13,591 bases of DNA from Symbiodinium natans (GCA_905221605.1 CAJNDS010002682.1:303001-316591); one strand, 5' to 3'. Counted from the first letter of the stretch, positions 9,201 through 13,170 are shown. Translations and numbers: made by a program. The notes: generated by a model not told the origin, from the letters alone.

Positions 9201-11301
9201 ACCCCGGCGCCTCCTCCATGCCGGACGGCTTCCGAGCACCGCAACATCAGCGAGTAGAGCGTAGCCTGGCCAAAGTTATTGGGAAAATTGCAGGGCTCTG
9301 CAGAAGACAGTAGAGTCTTAAGGGTTTAGGGTTTAGGGTTTAGGGTTCAGGGTTTAGGGTTAGGGGTTAGGGGTTAATTAGGGTTTAAGACCATGGCATA
9401 TGAGGATATATACCTATCATGAAATGGAAGTAGTCAGCATTGTGGCATTGTGTATACTATATCATGTGTATGGAGCCCACAAAACCGTTCTGCAAGGGCT
9501 TTGGGAGGTAAGGATCCGGAGGAGTTTTCGGGCCTCGAGGTAATAATCTCCTGCGCTGGGGTTTAGGGCTTAGGGCTTAGGGCTTAGGGCTTAGGGCTTA
9601 GGGCTTAGGGCTTAGGGCTTAGGGCTTAGGGCTTAGGGCTTAGGGCTTAGGGCTTGGGGCCCAGACTTTAGTAGGGCCTTTAAGGTTTGGGGGGTCCTCG
9701 CTTGTTGCTCTCAAGCAGATAAACGAGAAACTCAACCAGCGCCTGAAATCAGAAGCTGGTTGGGTTTAGGGACTGGCCTCCGCCTTCTTATGTCAGACGC
9801 TTCGGTGCTCCAGTTCTGGAAACTACCCCGATATGGGGGTTTCCGAAATCAGGGGTACCTGATTGGGATCCTCATCATAAGGGGATCCTACTATTTGGGC
9901 ATTTATCTTTGGGATCCCCTATTTTTCGTAAACACCGACAAGACAGTAGATTCGCACGAGTCGATTCGCACGCTGCCACCGCCCATTTCTCACGGAGCAG
10001 GCTTTCAGCAGATCCTCGCGAATTGCAACATCATGACAGCCGGGCTGCAAAACCGCTTTGTTCTGAAACAACTTCGGGGAGACTTGGCCCCAGCTATTCG
10101 GGATGACACGTGTTCGGCTGATTGCTTGGAGTCATCGAGCTCTTTGTGGGCATAAGGTGTAGAGTGTAGGTTTGGGGGGGTGTGAACAGACTCTCGGCTC
10201 CGTGCTGCCTCTGATGGCTCATAGGGCCATGGAGGTCCCGCACCTCCCCCTAAAGGGGTACCCCAGATGTACCCTGCTAGTTGTGCTACTTTAGTTCTTC
10301 GAGTCTATGGGGGGACCCCATGAAGAAGAGTCAGTGGCTGCGCTCCTTTGTGCTTTTCGTTGCCCCCAAACTCTGACTCAGTCCAATCCAGGTTGAGGGT
10401 TTTCCTGCGCAGGACTCGAGTAAGACGGGAGATGGGCCAGGACATATCTGGGGCCTGCGGGCAGCCTCTCGACAGAACACTGTCACGAGGGGCTTTTTAG
10501 GGATTCTACGAAGGCTTTCAAGATTCAGAGTTCTGGTTGCCCTCAGAAACATGGCGCAGTCAGAAAGAAGCAGGCAGAAGCTGTTCTATATTCTGTTCCT
10601 TTCGCTAGAAGATTTCAGCATACAAGCTACCCATAGATGGGACCTTTGCAAGAGAATCCCCTGCGCCCTAAAGCCAAATTTAGAAACGCCCCCGACATGG
10701 GTCAAGGCTGCAGCGTTGGGTAGAACCGCCCACAGCAATCTGAAACTTGAAGCTCGGGGTTTAGGGTTTAGGGTTTAGGGTTTAGGGTTTAGGGTTTAGG
10801 GTTTAGGGTTTAGGGTTTAGGGTTTAGGGTTTAGGTTTAGGGTTCGAAGATGTTCAAAGTGCTCACCTTTTGAAGAGTGTTGGCCCGGTTTTCTTCAAGC
10901 CCTACGAGCTTTTCTTTCCCTTTGAAGCTGAAGATCTCTGCTCTGTTTAGCATTCCAAACCCCCAGAGCCTTGAATCAGAATCCACAAGCTGCTAAGCTC
11001 CTAAACTGCCAAGCCCGAAACCGTAACCCTAAACCCTCGACCCTAAACCCTAAAACCCTAAACCCTAAACCCTAACCCCTAAAACCCTAAACCCGAAAAC
11101 GCTAAGCCCTAAAACCCTAAACCCTAAACCCTAACCCCTAAAACCCTAAACCCGAAAACCCTAAGCCCTAAAACCCTAAAACCCTAAACACGCAAGCTTC
11201 CCAGGCTTGCTCTAACGGAGTGCCCGGCCTGCTTCTTGCGGGGCTCCCTTTGCCGGGCCTGGGCGGTCCTAGGGTTGAAAGGGGGAGGGGGGTGGGTTTA
11301 G
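215..11301 (+). CDS. rlmN: RlmN/Cfr-type radical-SAM rRNA methyltransferase, 5'-partial multi-exon gene
   Basis: RlmN enzymes methylate C2 of adenosine 2503 in 23S rRNA (also tRNA A37 in E. coli). They use a 4Fe-4S radical-SAM centre and a methyl-cysteine intermediate. I assembled this gene from exons at 215-271, 845-901, 2911-2939, 3521-3578, 4175-4210, 4881-4924, 5772-5821, 6287-6366, 6598-6647, 7403-7444, 7855-7876, 8535-8600, 9176-9253, 9719-9758, 10040-10080, 10441-10463 and 11205 onward. The first sixteen total 773 nt, agree in phase at every junction and have no stop. Seen motifs: TTICVSSQ, CQMGCTFC, DAGEIVEQ, FMGMGEPLNNY, RVTISTVG, LALSLHAP, EYVLLADVND, VNLIPYNP, RGDISGACGQ. The catalytic cysteines are 241 residues apart in this model (E. 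coli 237). The N-terminal domain is outside the window; the end at 11301 is only the in-frame stop after the last exon found. In this alga the product probably serves plastid or mitochondrial ribosomes (inference). It could be a pseudogene, but I see no broken motif. Confidence 0.85.
272..844 (+). other. rlmN intron A-B
   Basis: GC-AG intron between exons ending VSSQ and starting VGCQ. It has no gene I can support. A 128-codon open frame at 405-791 resembles no known family and lies wholly inside the intron. There is a G run near 512-520, and a C-rich degenerate CCCTAAA-like stretch at about 780-835 just before the acceptor. Confidence 0.7.
845..901 (+). CDS. rlmN: rlmN exon B (radical-SAM CX3CX2C)
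   Basis: Reads VGCQMGCTFCATGTMPVVG. Cysteines at codons 851, 863 and 872 form the CX3CX2C motif that binds the 4Fe-4S cluster. CATGTM is characteristic of the RlmN family. The acceptor is GCAG|G. The donor is GA (GGC|GACTCT), phase 0, joining to GAT CTG of exon C. Confidence 0.9.
924..957 (+). repeat. Interstitial TTTAGGG tract
   Basis: About four to five units of TTTAGGG, ending in a degenerate TGAGGG. It lies 22 nt after the exon B donor, in G-rich orientation. Confidence 0.9.
1129..1143 (+). promoter_or_regulatory. Possible relict spliced-leader sequence upstream of PCP
   Basis: GGAGCATTTTTGGCT matches 12 of 15 positions of the internal part of the dinoflagellate spliced leader (GTAGCCATTTTGGCT, from memory). 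It sits 47 nt upstream of the PCP ATG. Relict leaders of this kind mark genes derived from trans-spliced, reverse-transcribed mRNA. The match is short and T-rich, so chance is possible. Confidence 0.35.
1162..1166 (+). promoter_or_regulatory. Candidate spliced-leader trans-splice acceptor for PCP
   Basis: AG dinucleotides at 1163-1164 and 1165-1166 lie about 24 nt before the ATG. Trans-splicing of the dinoflagellate leader here would leave a short pyrimidine-rich 5' UTR. This is inferred from position only. Confidence 0.25.
1190..1354 (+). other. PCP bipartite/tripartite plastid-lumen targeting leader
   Basis: Residues 1-55. A short basic start (MARSTRK) is followed by a signal-peptide core, then the FVP motif typical of dinoflagellate plastid transit peptides. 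An RR pair, an Ala/Met-rich stretch and an AFA site before DEIGD follow. The last part resembles a thylakoid (possibly twin-arginine) signal. The cleavage site rests on the known mature PCP N-terminus; the pathway is inference. Confidence 0.75.
1190..2593 (+). CDS. PCP: Peridinin-chlorophyll a-binding protein (PCP), three exons
   Basis: PCP is the soluble antenna in the dinoflagellate thylakoid lumen; it binds peridinin and chlorophyll a and feeds light energy to the photosystems. Exons are 1190-1807, 1929-2027 and 2201-2593 (stop TGA), giving a 369-residue precursor. Residues 1-55 form the leader: a hydrophobic signal segment, an FVP motif, then RRTAAP followed by a hydrophobic stretch ending AFA. 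The mature protein starts DEIGDAAKKLGDASY and has 314 residues, the long two-domain form. The halves are homologous: each has an ASY...KEVDW segment, AIDKMI.MG, AEAHHKAIGS and VASVPKA.VMDVYN. The first His of HHKAIG in the N-domain is mature residue 66, the chlorophyll-site histidine of known PCPs. The ATG at 1190 is chosen over an upstream TTG because it directly starts the leader. Intron 2 is well fixed (KE|VDW); the intron 1 boundary could vary by a few codons in the linker. Most known PCP genes are in tandem arrays; no second copy is seen here. Confidence 0.95.
1808..1928 (+). other. PCP intron 1 (linker between the two domains)
   Basis: The reading frame shifts from EKSIG to VAAVGAPATVPTG, so an intron of about 121 nt is needed. 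GT at 1808 and CAG at 1926-1928 give an in-frame join. The 3' half is rich in pyrimidine (TTCTATTC, CATCTTTCATCTTTC). GGTG occurs at both ends. An alternative start of exon 2 at CAG 1926 would give KSQVAAV but needs non-standard borders. Confidence 0.7.
2028..2200 (+). other. PCP intron 2, flanked by GAGGTG direct repeat
   Basis: GT-AG intron of 173 nt inside the conserved KEVDW motif of domain 2. The hexamer GAGGTG occurs at both junctions (2025-2030 and 2198-2203). It contains in-frame stops and no repeat tract. Precise fit to the domain 1 copy of the same motif fixes both borders. Confidence 0.9.
2749..2774 (+). repeat. C15A11 homopolymer tract after PCP
   Basis: Fifteen C followed by eleven A, 155 nt after the PCP stop. 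The A run could be the remnant of a poly(A) tail from a retroposed transcript, or just slippage DNA. Nothing else recognisable follows before exon C. Confidence 0.8.
2911..2939 (+). CDS. rlmN: rlmN exon C (DLDAGEIVE)
   Basis: Reads DLDAGEIVE plus the first two bases of Gln, matching the NLTAGEIVEQ segment of RlmN. The acceptor is CCAG|G. The donor is GC (CA|GCTCCC), phase 2. It completes as EQLLAAQRF with exon D. Confidence 0.85.
2966..3054 (+). repeat. Interstitial TTTAGGG tract (intron C-D, 5' side)
   Basis: About twelve TTTAGGG-type units with TTCAGGG and TTAAGGG variants, beginning 26 nt after the donor. Intron C-D (2940-3520) otherwise shows no gene between this tract and the C-rich tract at 3456-3519. 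A 70-codon frame at 3084-3296 has no recognisable content. Confidence 0.95.
3456..3519 (-). repeat. Interstitial CCCTAAA tract running into the exon D acceptor
   Basis: Eight to nine CCCTAAA units on the plus strand. The last one becomes CCCAG, the splice acceptor of exon D. It is complementary to the TTTAGGG tract at the other end of the same intron. Confidence 0.95.
3521..3578 (+). CDS. rlmN: rlmN exon D (LLAAQRF...VVRNA)
   Basis: Reads LLAAQRFEAAAGRPVVRNA after completing Gln. In RlmN this is the helix after GEIVEQ and the strand leading into the GMGEP motif. The acceptor is CCAG|G and the donor is GT (GCG|GTGCCC), phase 0. Confidence 0.85.
3579..4174 (+). other. rlmN intron D-E
   Basis: GT-AG intron. 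Besides the hairpin element at 3628-3728 it holds no telomere-type tract and no recognisable gene. A 128-codon open frame (3950-4336) runs across the exon E region in another frame and is taken as a shadow. Confidence 0.65.
3628..3728. mobile_element. MITE-like hairpin element (14-bp terminal inverted repeats)
   Basis: TTGGGATGTTCCCC at 3628-3641 is the exact reverse complement of 3715-3728. A second inner pair, AGTCCTTAA (3653-3661) and TTAAGGACT (3696-3704), makes a nested hairpin. The 101-bp size and lack of coding suggest a miniature non-autonomous element. I did not identify a target duplication. Confidence 0.65.
4175..4210 (+). CDS. rlmN: rlmN exon E (FMGMGEPLNNY)
   Basis: Twelve codons reading VFMGMGEPLNNY, the highly conserved GMGEP SAM-binding motif of RlmN/Cfr. 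The acceptor is CGAG|G. The donor is GC (TAT|GCGCTT), phase 0. Confidence 0.9.
4452..4566 (-). mobile_element. MITE-like element, copy 1 of a three-copy family (inverted)
   Basis: Its reverse complement starts GGGGGTTTCCGATATTAGGG and continues with GGATCCTACT-type blocks, in the same order as the element at 9835-9937. The boundary at the low-coordinate end is uncertain. Confidence 0.6.
4672..4718 (-). repeat. Interstitial CCCTAAA tract
   Basis: Six to seven CCCTAAA units on the plus strand, 50 nt before a second C-rich tract in the same intron. Confidence 0.95.
4769..4879 (-). repeat. CCCTAAA tract with CCCCATA variants, running into the exon F acceptor
   Basis: About fifteen units including CCCCATA and CCCTCAA variants. 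The final CCCTAAACCCAG is the splice acceptor of exon F. The 20 nt before the acceptor are identical to those before exon D. Confidence 0.95.
4881..4924 (+). CDS. rlmN: rlmN exon F (DSVLSAVKTMTDLG)
   Basis: Reads DSVLSAVKTMTDLG, matching the helix after GMGEPLxNYD in RlmN. The acceptor CCAG|G is clear. The 3' end is less certain: GC after GGC CA (4924) gives a phase-2 join to exon H, but a later GT at 4943 is possible. Confidence 0.75.
4984..5104 (+). repeat. Long interstitial TTTAGGG tract (intron F-H, 5' side)
   Basis: About seventeen nearly perfect TTTAGGG units with a few TTTACGG and CTTAGGG variants. A run of C (about 4970-4981) lies just before it. Confidence 0.95.
5105..5649 (+). other. 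Middle of rlmN intron F-H
   Basis: No gene is recognised. It contains the hairpin element 5426-5531. A short exon-like stretch at 5567-5599 (AG|AAA GTG CCC ACG ATC GAG) was considered and not included, because it would add an insertion not expected between the GMGEP and STVG motifs. Confidence 0.5.
5426..5531. mobile_element. MITE-like hairpin element (nested inverted repeats)
   Basis: CTGTTGGTTAG (5426-5436) pairs exactly with CTAACCAACAG (5521-5531). GGGAATGAGG (5455-5464) pairs with CCTCATTCCC (5501-5510). CCCTATAT and ATATAGGG form the inner part. About 106 bp, noncoding. Confidence 0.65.
5650..5734 (-). repeat. Interstitial CCCTAAA tract (intron F-H, 3' side)
   Basis: Twelve CCCTAAA units with one CCCTGAA. 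It ends 37 nt before exon H and is complementary to the tract at 4984-5104 in the same intron. Confidence 0.95.
5772..5821 (+). CDS. rlmN: rlmN exon H (SFALPQSRVTISTVG)
   Basis: Reads LGSFALPQSRVTISTV plus one base of Gly, matching the SPRRVTVSTVG segment of RlmN. The 3' end at GTA G|GAGCCG uses a GA donor and joins to GA GTT GTG CCA. The 5' end is uncertain: AAAG|G at 5771 is used, but GCAG at 5796 is a better-looking acceptor and would leave only 25 nt. Confidence 0.75.
5858..5968 (+). repeat. Degenerate TTTAGGG tract (intron H-I, 5' side)
   Basis: G-rich units TTTAGGG, TTGAGGG, TTCAGGG and a broken TTTATAAG, starting 36 nt after exon H. The intron (5822-6286) then carries a G run (about 6030-6044) and a MITE-like element, and no gene. 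Confidence 0.9.
6146..6238 (+). mobile_element. MITE-like element, copy 2, with 12-bp terminal inverted repeats
   Basis: GGGGGTTTACGA (6146-6157) is the exact reverse complement of TCGTAAACCCCC (6227-6238). The interior has GGGGCTACCT, TTGGGCTCC and AAGGGCTCCTA blocks in the same order as GGGGTACCTGATTGGGATCC and AAGGGGATCCTA of the copy at 9835. It has no coding capacity. Confidence 0.7.
6287..6366 (+). CDS. rlmN: rlmN exon I (VVPRMRQL...LALSLHAPTQ)
   Basis: Completes Gly and reads VVPRMRQLARDLPGLSLAL then SLHAPTQ. The SLHAP motif is a strong RlmN signature. The acceptor is CCAG|G. The donor is GC in a good context (CAG|GCAAGG), phase 0. Confidence 0.9.
6381..6583 (-). repeat. CCCTAAA-type repeats filling intron I-J
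   Basis: A short tract (6381-6414) and a longer degenerate one (6471-6583) with CCCTGAA, AAAGCCCTAA and CCCTCAA variants fill most of this 231-nt intron. Confidence 0.9.
6598..6647 (+). CDS. rlmN: rlmN exon J (ELRQKIVPSAKNVPMEE)
   Basis: Reads ELRQKIVPSAKNVPME plus two bases of Glu, matching DELRDRLVPINxxYPLEEL in RlmN. The acceptor is CCAG|G and the donor is GC (GA|GCTCCC), phase 2. Confidence 0.88.
6669..6785 (+). repeat. Long interstitial TTTAGGG tract (intron J-K, 5' side)
   Basis: About sixteen TTTAGGG units with one 6-nt TTAGGG unit near the start, beginning 22 nt after exon J. Confidence 0.95.
6786..7265 (+). other. Middle of rlmN intron J-K
   Basis: No gene is recognised. Two short overlapping open frames on opposite strands (6810-7004 minus, 6917-7144 plus) have no motif I can name and no splice-site context, so they are not called. 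Confidence 0.5.
7266..7312 (-). repeat. Degenerate CCCTAAA tract (intron J-K, 3' side)
   Basis: Six to seven units including CCCCAAA and AAACTCC variants, about 90 nt before exon K. Confidence 0.85.
7403..7444 (+). CDS. rlmN: rlmN exon K (LLAAMDIHLETTPG)
   Basis: Completes Glu and reads LLAAMDIHLETTP plus two bases of Gly. It matches the helix after YPLEELL in RlmN. The acceptor is CCAG|G. The donor is probably GA (GG|GAACGA), phase 2, although one or two codons more would also keep the frame. Confidence 0.8.
7445..7854 (+). other. rlmN intron K-L
   Basis: Contains a degenerate G-rich stretch soon after the donor (7459-7490) and a C-rich AAACCC-type stretch before the acceptor (7797-7830). 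Nothing else is recognised. Confidence 0.65.
7855..7876 (+). CDS. rlmN: rlmN exon L, 22-nt microexon (KTARAMV)
   Basis: Completes Gly with its first base and reads KTARAMV, filling the RRVTIEY position of RlmN before EYVLL. The acceptor is TCAG|G and the donor is GC (GTC|GCCGCT). It is short, so identity rests on frame and position. Confidence 0.65.
7877..8534 (+). other. rlmN intron L-M
   Basis: A short TTTAGGG-like stretch (7919-7942) lies on the 5' side. The rest (about 7950-8520) shows no gene, no repeat array and no recognisable element. Confidence 0.6.
8535..8600 (+). CDS. rlmN: rlmN exon M (EYVLLADVNDTDDCAKELGKLL)
   Basis: Reads EYVLLADVNDTDDCAKEL then GKLL. It matches EYVLLDGVNDSLEDARxL of RlmN closely. 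The acceptor is CCAG|G and the donor is GC (TTG|GCTCCA), phase 0. Confidence 0.92.
8640..8742 (+). repeat. TTTGAGGG / GGGCTTTGA minisatellite
   Basis: About eleven degenerate 8-10 nt units related to TTTGAGGG, such as GGGCTTTGA and GGGGTTTGA. It lies on the 5' side of intron M-N in G-rich orientation and may be a derivative of the telomere-type repeat. Confidence 0.85.
8743..9175 (+). other. Rest of rlmN intron M-N
   Basis: No gene is recognised. A C-rich stretch of AAACCCCC-type units (9137-9170) precedes the exon N acceptor. Short open frames on both strands here lack any motif. Confidence 0.55.
9176..9253 (+). CDS. rlmN: rlmN exon N (VMVNLIPYNPG...QHQR)
   Basis: Reads VMVNLIPYNPGASSMPDGF then RAPQHQR. 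VNLIPYNP is a signature of RlmN. The acceptor is CCAG|G. The donor is GT (CGA|GTAGAG), phase 0. Read-through gives a stop at 9311-9313, consistent with an intron. Confidence 0.92.
9320..9390 (+). repeat. Interstitial TTTAGGG tract
   Basis: Nine to ten units, the later ones degenerating to TTAGGGG and TTAATTAGGG. Confidence 0.9.
9566..9655 (+). repeat. Homogeneous GGGCTTA variant array
   Basis: Twelve perfect copies of GGGCTTA (9566-9649) plus a partial one. It follows a single TTTAGGG unit, so it appears to be the amplified product of one T-to-C change in the telomere unit. Confidence 0.95.
9719..9758 (+). CDS. rlmN: rlmN exon O (INEKLNQRLKSEA)
   Basis: Reads INEKLNQRLKSEA plus one base. 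It matches the helix before the C-terminal strand of RlmN (F..IL..AG). The acceptor is GCAG|A. The donor is GT (G|GTTGGG), phase 1, although an end three bases earlier also keeps the frame. Confidence 0.75.
9835..9937 (+). mobile_element. MITE-like element, copy 3 of a three-copy family
   Basis: Starts GGGGGTTTCCGA and ends TCGTAAACACCG, imperfect inverted repeats of the same type as the copy at 6146. It shares GGGGTACCTGATTGGGATCC and GGGGATCCTACT blocks with the inverted copy at about 4452-4566. It lies in the 281-nt intron O-P. Confidence 0.65.
10040..10080 (+). CDS. rlmN: rlmN exon P (GLQNRFVLKQLRG)
   Basis: Two bases then GLQNRFVLKQLRG, matching AG..VTVRRxRG before the DIxAACGQL motif. 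The acceptor is ACAG|C. The donor is GA (GGA|GACTTG), phase 0. Confidence 0.75.
10081..10440 (+). other. rlmN intron P-Q with a possible hairpin element
   Basis: GA-AG intron without a gene. CATGGAGGTCCC (near 10228-10239) and GGGACCCCATG (near 10313-10323) form an imperfect inverted repeat about 95 bp across, enclosing AAAGGGGTACCCC. It may be another small element of the hairpin type. Confidence 0.45.
10441..10463 (+). CDS. rlmN: rlmN exon Q, 23-nt microexon (DISGACGQ, second catalytic Cys)
   Basis: Reads DISGACG plus two bases of Gln. The cysteine at 10456-10458 aligns with E. coli Cys355, which carries the transferred methyl group. The acceptor is CCAG|G. The donor is GC (CA|GCCTCT), phase 2, joining to G CTT GCT CTA to give ACGQLAL. 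Without this splice the frame ends at TAG 10498-10500. Confidence 0.8.
10756..10845 (+). repeat. Interstitial TTTAGGG tract (intron Q-R)
   Basis: Twelve to thirteen near-perfect units. It is followed 180 nt later by a long CCCTAAA tract in the same intron. The flanks 10464-10755 and 10846-11022 show no gene. Confidence 0.95.
11023..11189 (-). repeat. CCCTAAA(A) tract with 59-bp higher-order repeat
   Basis: Degenerate C-rich units. Positions 11051-11109 and 11110-11168 are two copies of a 59-bp block that differ at one base (11101 G, 11160 C); a third copy begins at 11169. The block contains CCCGAAAAC and AAGCCCTAAAA variants. Confidence 0.9.
11205..11301 (+). CDS. rlmN: rlmN exon R (LAL..., 3' end uncertain)
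   Basis: Completes Gln and reads LALTECPACFLRGSLCRAW, giving the canonical ACGQLAL at the junction. The acceptor is CCAG|G. The frame is open to TAG at 11299-11301, but the exon may end earlier at a GC donor (for example before GCCTGC at 11227), because the last codons run into a G-rich stretch typical of introns here. Confidence 0.55.
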
Positions 11302-11346
11302 GGTTTAGGGCTAGGGTTTAGGGTTTAAGGTTTAGGGTTCAGGATT
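11294..11346 (+). repeat. Degenerate TTTAGGG tract
   Basis: About seven G-rich units with CTAGGG, TTTAAGG and TTCAGG variants after exon R. Confidence 0.85.
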
Positions 11347-12491
11347 AAGAAGGGCTGTGGATGTGCGAAGTGCCCGAAACTCTTGAGGGGGTGTTTATCG
11401 GGCCCCAAAGTCATCAAGCCCCCCCCCCCCCTCCCCCGGTCCAACTTCCCCTCCGCACGGGCTAGGACTGAGGGTCTCCCAGTTGACTTTCGTAGGGAAA
11501 ACCGGACACCCCGAGTCTGTCGGGATCTTTTCGCCTGCAAGCGAGTAGGGACTTGGGAAGGGTTTGGTTCAGGGTTTCGCTAGGATGGTAGTCTTCCAGG
11601 GTTTAGGGAAGTGCGTTGAGCACCATTCGGCAACTGAGCGCCAGCTTAGAGCTCGCCGTAAATCCGGAAAGCAGACTTATGAGCTGCTGGGAGGATGTTG
11701 TTCGGGCTTCGACCCCACTGGTCTCCAGTATGAGAGGTTCCCCGCACAAAGAAGACTGCTTACCAGCATCAGGGTGTTTGGTTTAGGGGTTCAGGCTCTG
11801 CCCCGCCTGTCCTTAGCAATGCCCAGCGTACCAGCCGTCAAACGCGTGCTTGCCAGGAGGGTGGCCGCGCGACGGACCTAGAGGCGTGAGGGATGAGTAG
11901 ACTTGAAGATTGATGGGTAGCTCAAATTCTAGTTAGGGAGAAAAAGTCTAGGTTTTCTATGTAGCAGGGTACCCCATTTGAATTACTTATGCCCCCGACT
12001 GTCCCAAGAACCGGTGAAGTCTCTTTCAAGTGAAGTCCCCGCAGGCGCTTCAGGGTGGAAAATCCATTCGACATCCCTCTTGCCTGGGTTCCCTTACTCC
12101 TTACGTACTCGCAAGGTTCCCTCTTGGGTGTTTTTTGCGAGGATCTAAATCACGGCCCCGTTTGGGCATGAATGAAGACATGCTCCTCTGAGTTGTTGAC
12201 CACTTCGATCTGCGAAGTTAGAAACTAGCAGGTGCTTGCCGTTGGGGGGTCCTGTCTGAAGATACGGATTGCAGAAACGTGGCCTTGTTTGTGAGGGTTC
12301 CATGTGTAGCGTTTGCGGTCTGAATAACAACAAGGCTTGAAACAACATGAGTCGAGACAAAGTTTGTATGCACATTGCAAATGATGAGTGATGGAAGCCC
12401 TCACAACCTTTGGAAACCTTAAGCCTCAATCCAGCCGCCCCCTAAATGTTGAAGCCTCGATCCAAACACTCTACCTAGCAGCGTGTGCCAG
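11347..12491 (+). other. Region without a confident gene
   Basis: A C run (about 11420-11432) and scattered TTTAGGG-like words near 11556-11610 and 11778-11790 are seen. A plus-strand open frame (11564-11881, 105 codons, basic C-terminus) and a minus-strand one (12145-12429) match nothing I know. A C-rich stretch begins at about 12410. Confidence 0.5.
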
Positions 12492-12574
12492 GACTTTGTC
12501 GCGTGGAGACGACGTCAGCCACAGTCCACCAAGAACGCGGTGCACGCTGAGTGCGCAGCAGCTCGGAGTCGTTG
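12492..12574 (+). CDS. Candidate exon of unknown gene or rlmN C-terminus
   Basis: The CCAG|G acceptor is of the same form as the rlmN exons. It opens a frame reading DFVAWRRRQPQSTKNAV then HAECAAA, with third positions often C or G. It is preceded by a C-rich stretch and followed by TTAGGG/TTTTGGGG, the same bracket seen around confirmed exons. No family is recognised, and the 3' border is open. Confidence 0.35.
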
Positions 12575-12918
12575 CTTAGGGTTTTGGGGAGTTTCCGATT
12601 GTAGGGTTGCACAGGCCCCCCAAACATTTGCACCAGTGGCACACGCTCCACATGAGTCTATCGTGGGCTTCCGAATTCTCCCGCTTGCAATGTCAAGTTT
12701 GAACCCAAGCTATGCACGAGCTCAGGCAGTGGCTGCGACAGCCACTGGCACGTCGCAAGCGCCTCCGATGCCACATGGGGTTGTTGCGCTTGCTAGGCCA
12801 ATAAGCAAAAGCCGTTTTCACAAAGACCCCCAAACCGACCCTAATCGACTAATCGACAACAACCCCATCTATAAAGCTTGCTGTGGGATCATCATGGCTT
12901 TGGCACTGTCGAATGCAG
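12575..12918 (+). other. Region without a confident gene
   Basis: The frame from 12483 stays open to 12998, and its central part (AQAVAATATGTSQAPPMPHG) looks low-complexity. A perfect 9-bp inverted repeat CAGTGGCTG/CAGCCACTG with a 3-nt loop is at 12727-12747. A C-rich stretch is at 12826-12846. Confidence 0.4.
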
Positions 12919-12979
12919 GGCGGTGGCGGTTTTCCGTTCTGCTGAGCTTCTTGTCACCACGTCAAGGCTTGTGGAAAGA
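12919..12979 (+). CDS. Candidate exon, unknown protein
   Basis: After GCAG|G the frame reads AVAVFRSAELLVTTSRLVER. It lies between a C-rich stretch (12826-12846) and a G-rich one (13009-13036), as the confirmed exons do. No family is recognised; the borders are guesses. Confidence 0.25.
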
Positions 12980-13170
12980 TGTGAATCCTGTGGTTTGAAT
13001 CCGAAAGTAGTTAGGGCTTTGGGTTCAGGGTGTGGGTTGCCAGCAAGGTGCCCCAGCCCATCAATCACGGTGTACAGCAACCTGGCAGCCTGTGATGTGA
13101 TTTTGCAGGGTTTCGGTGCGATCACATTGAGATCTATAAAGCTCTAGCTTAATTCTGTGGGGAGTAATTT

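Larger units (their letters stand above)
9254..9718 (+). other. rlmN intron N-O
   Basis: Holds a TTTAGGG tract (9320-9390) and a GGGCTTA array (9558-9659), both G-rich. About 9391-9557 is unremarkable and AT-richer in part. Confidence 0.65.

Noticed and set aside
10465-10500. rlmN ending at TAG 10498-10500 after ACGQPLDRTLSRGAF
   Set aside because: Splicing at the GC after CA (10463) to 11205 gives the canonical ACGQLAL, which fits the family better; the unspliced end remains a minor alternative.
924-11346. True chromosome end or telomere
   Set aside because: Tracts are short, in both orientations, and separated by exons and introns of a gene, so they are interstitial.
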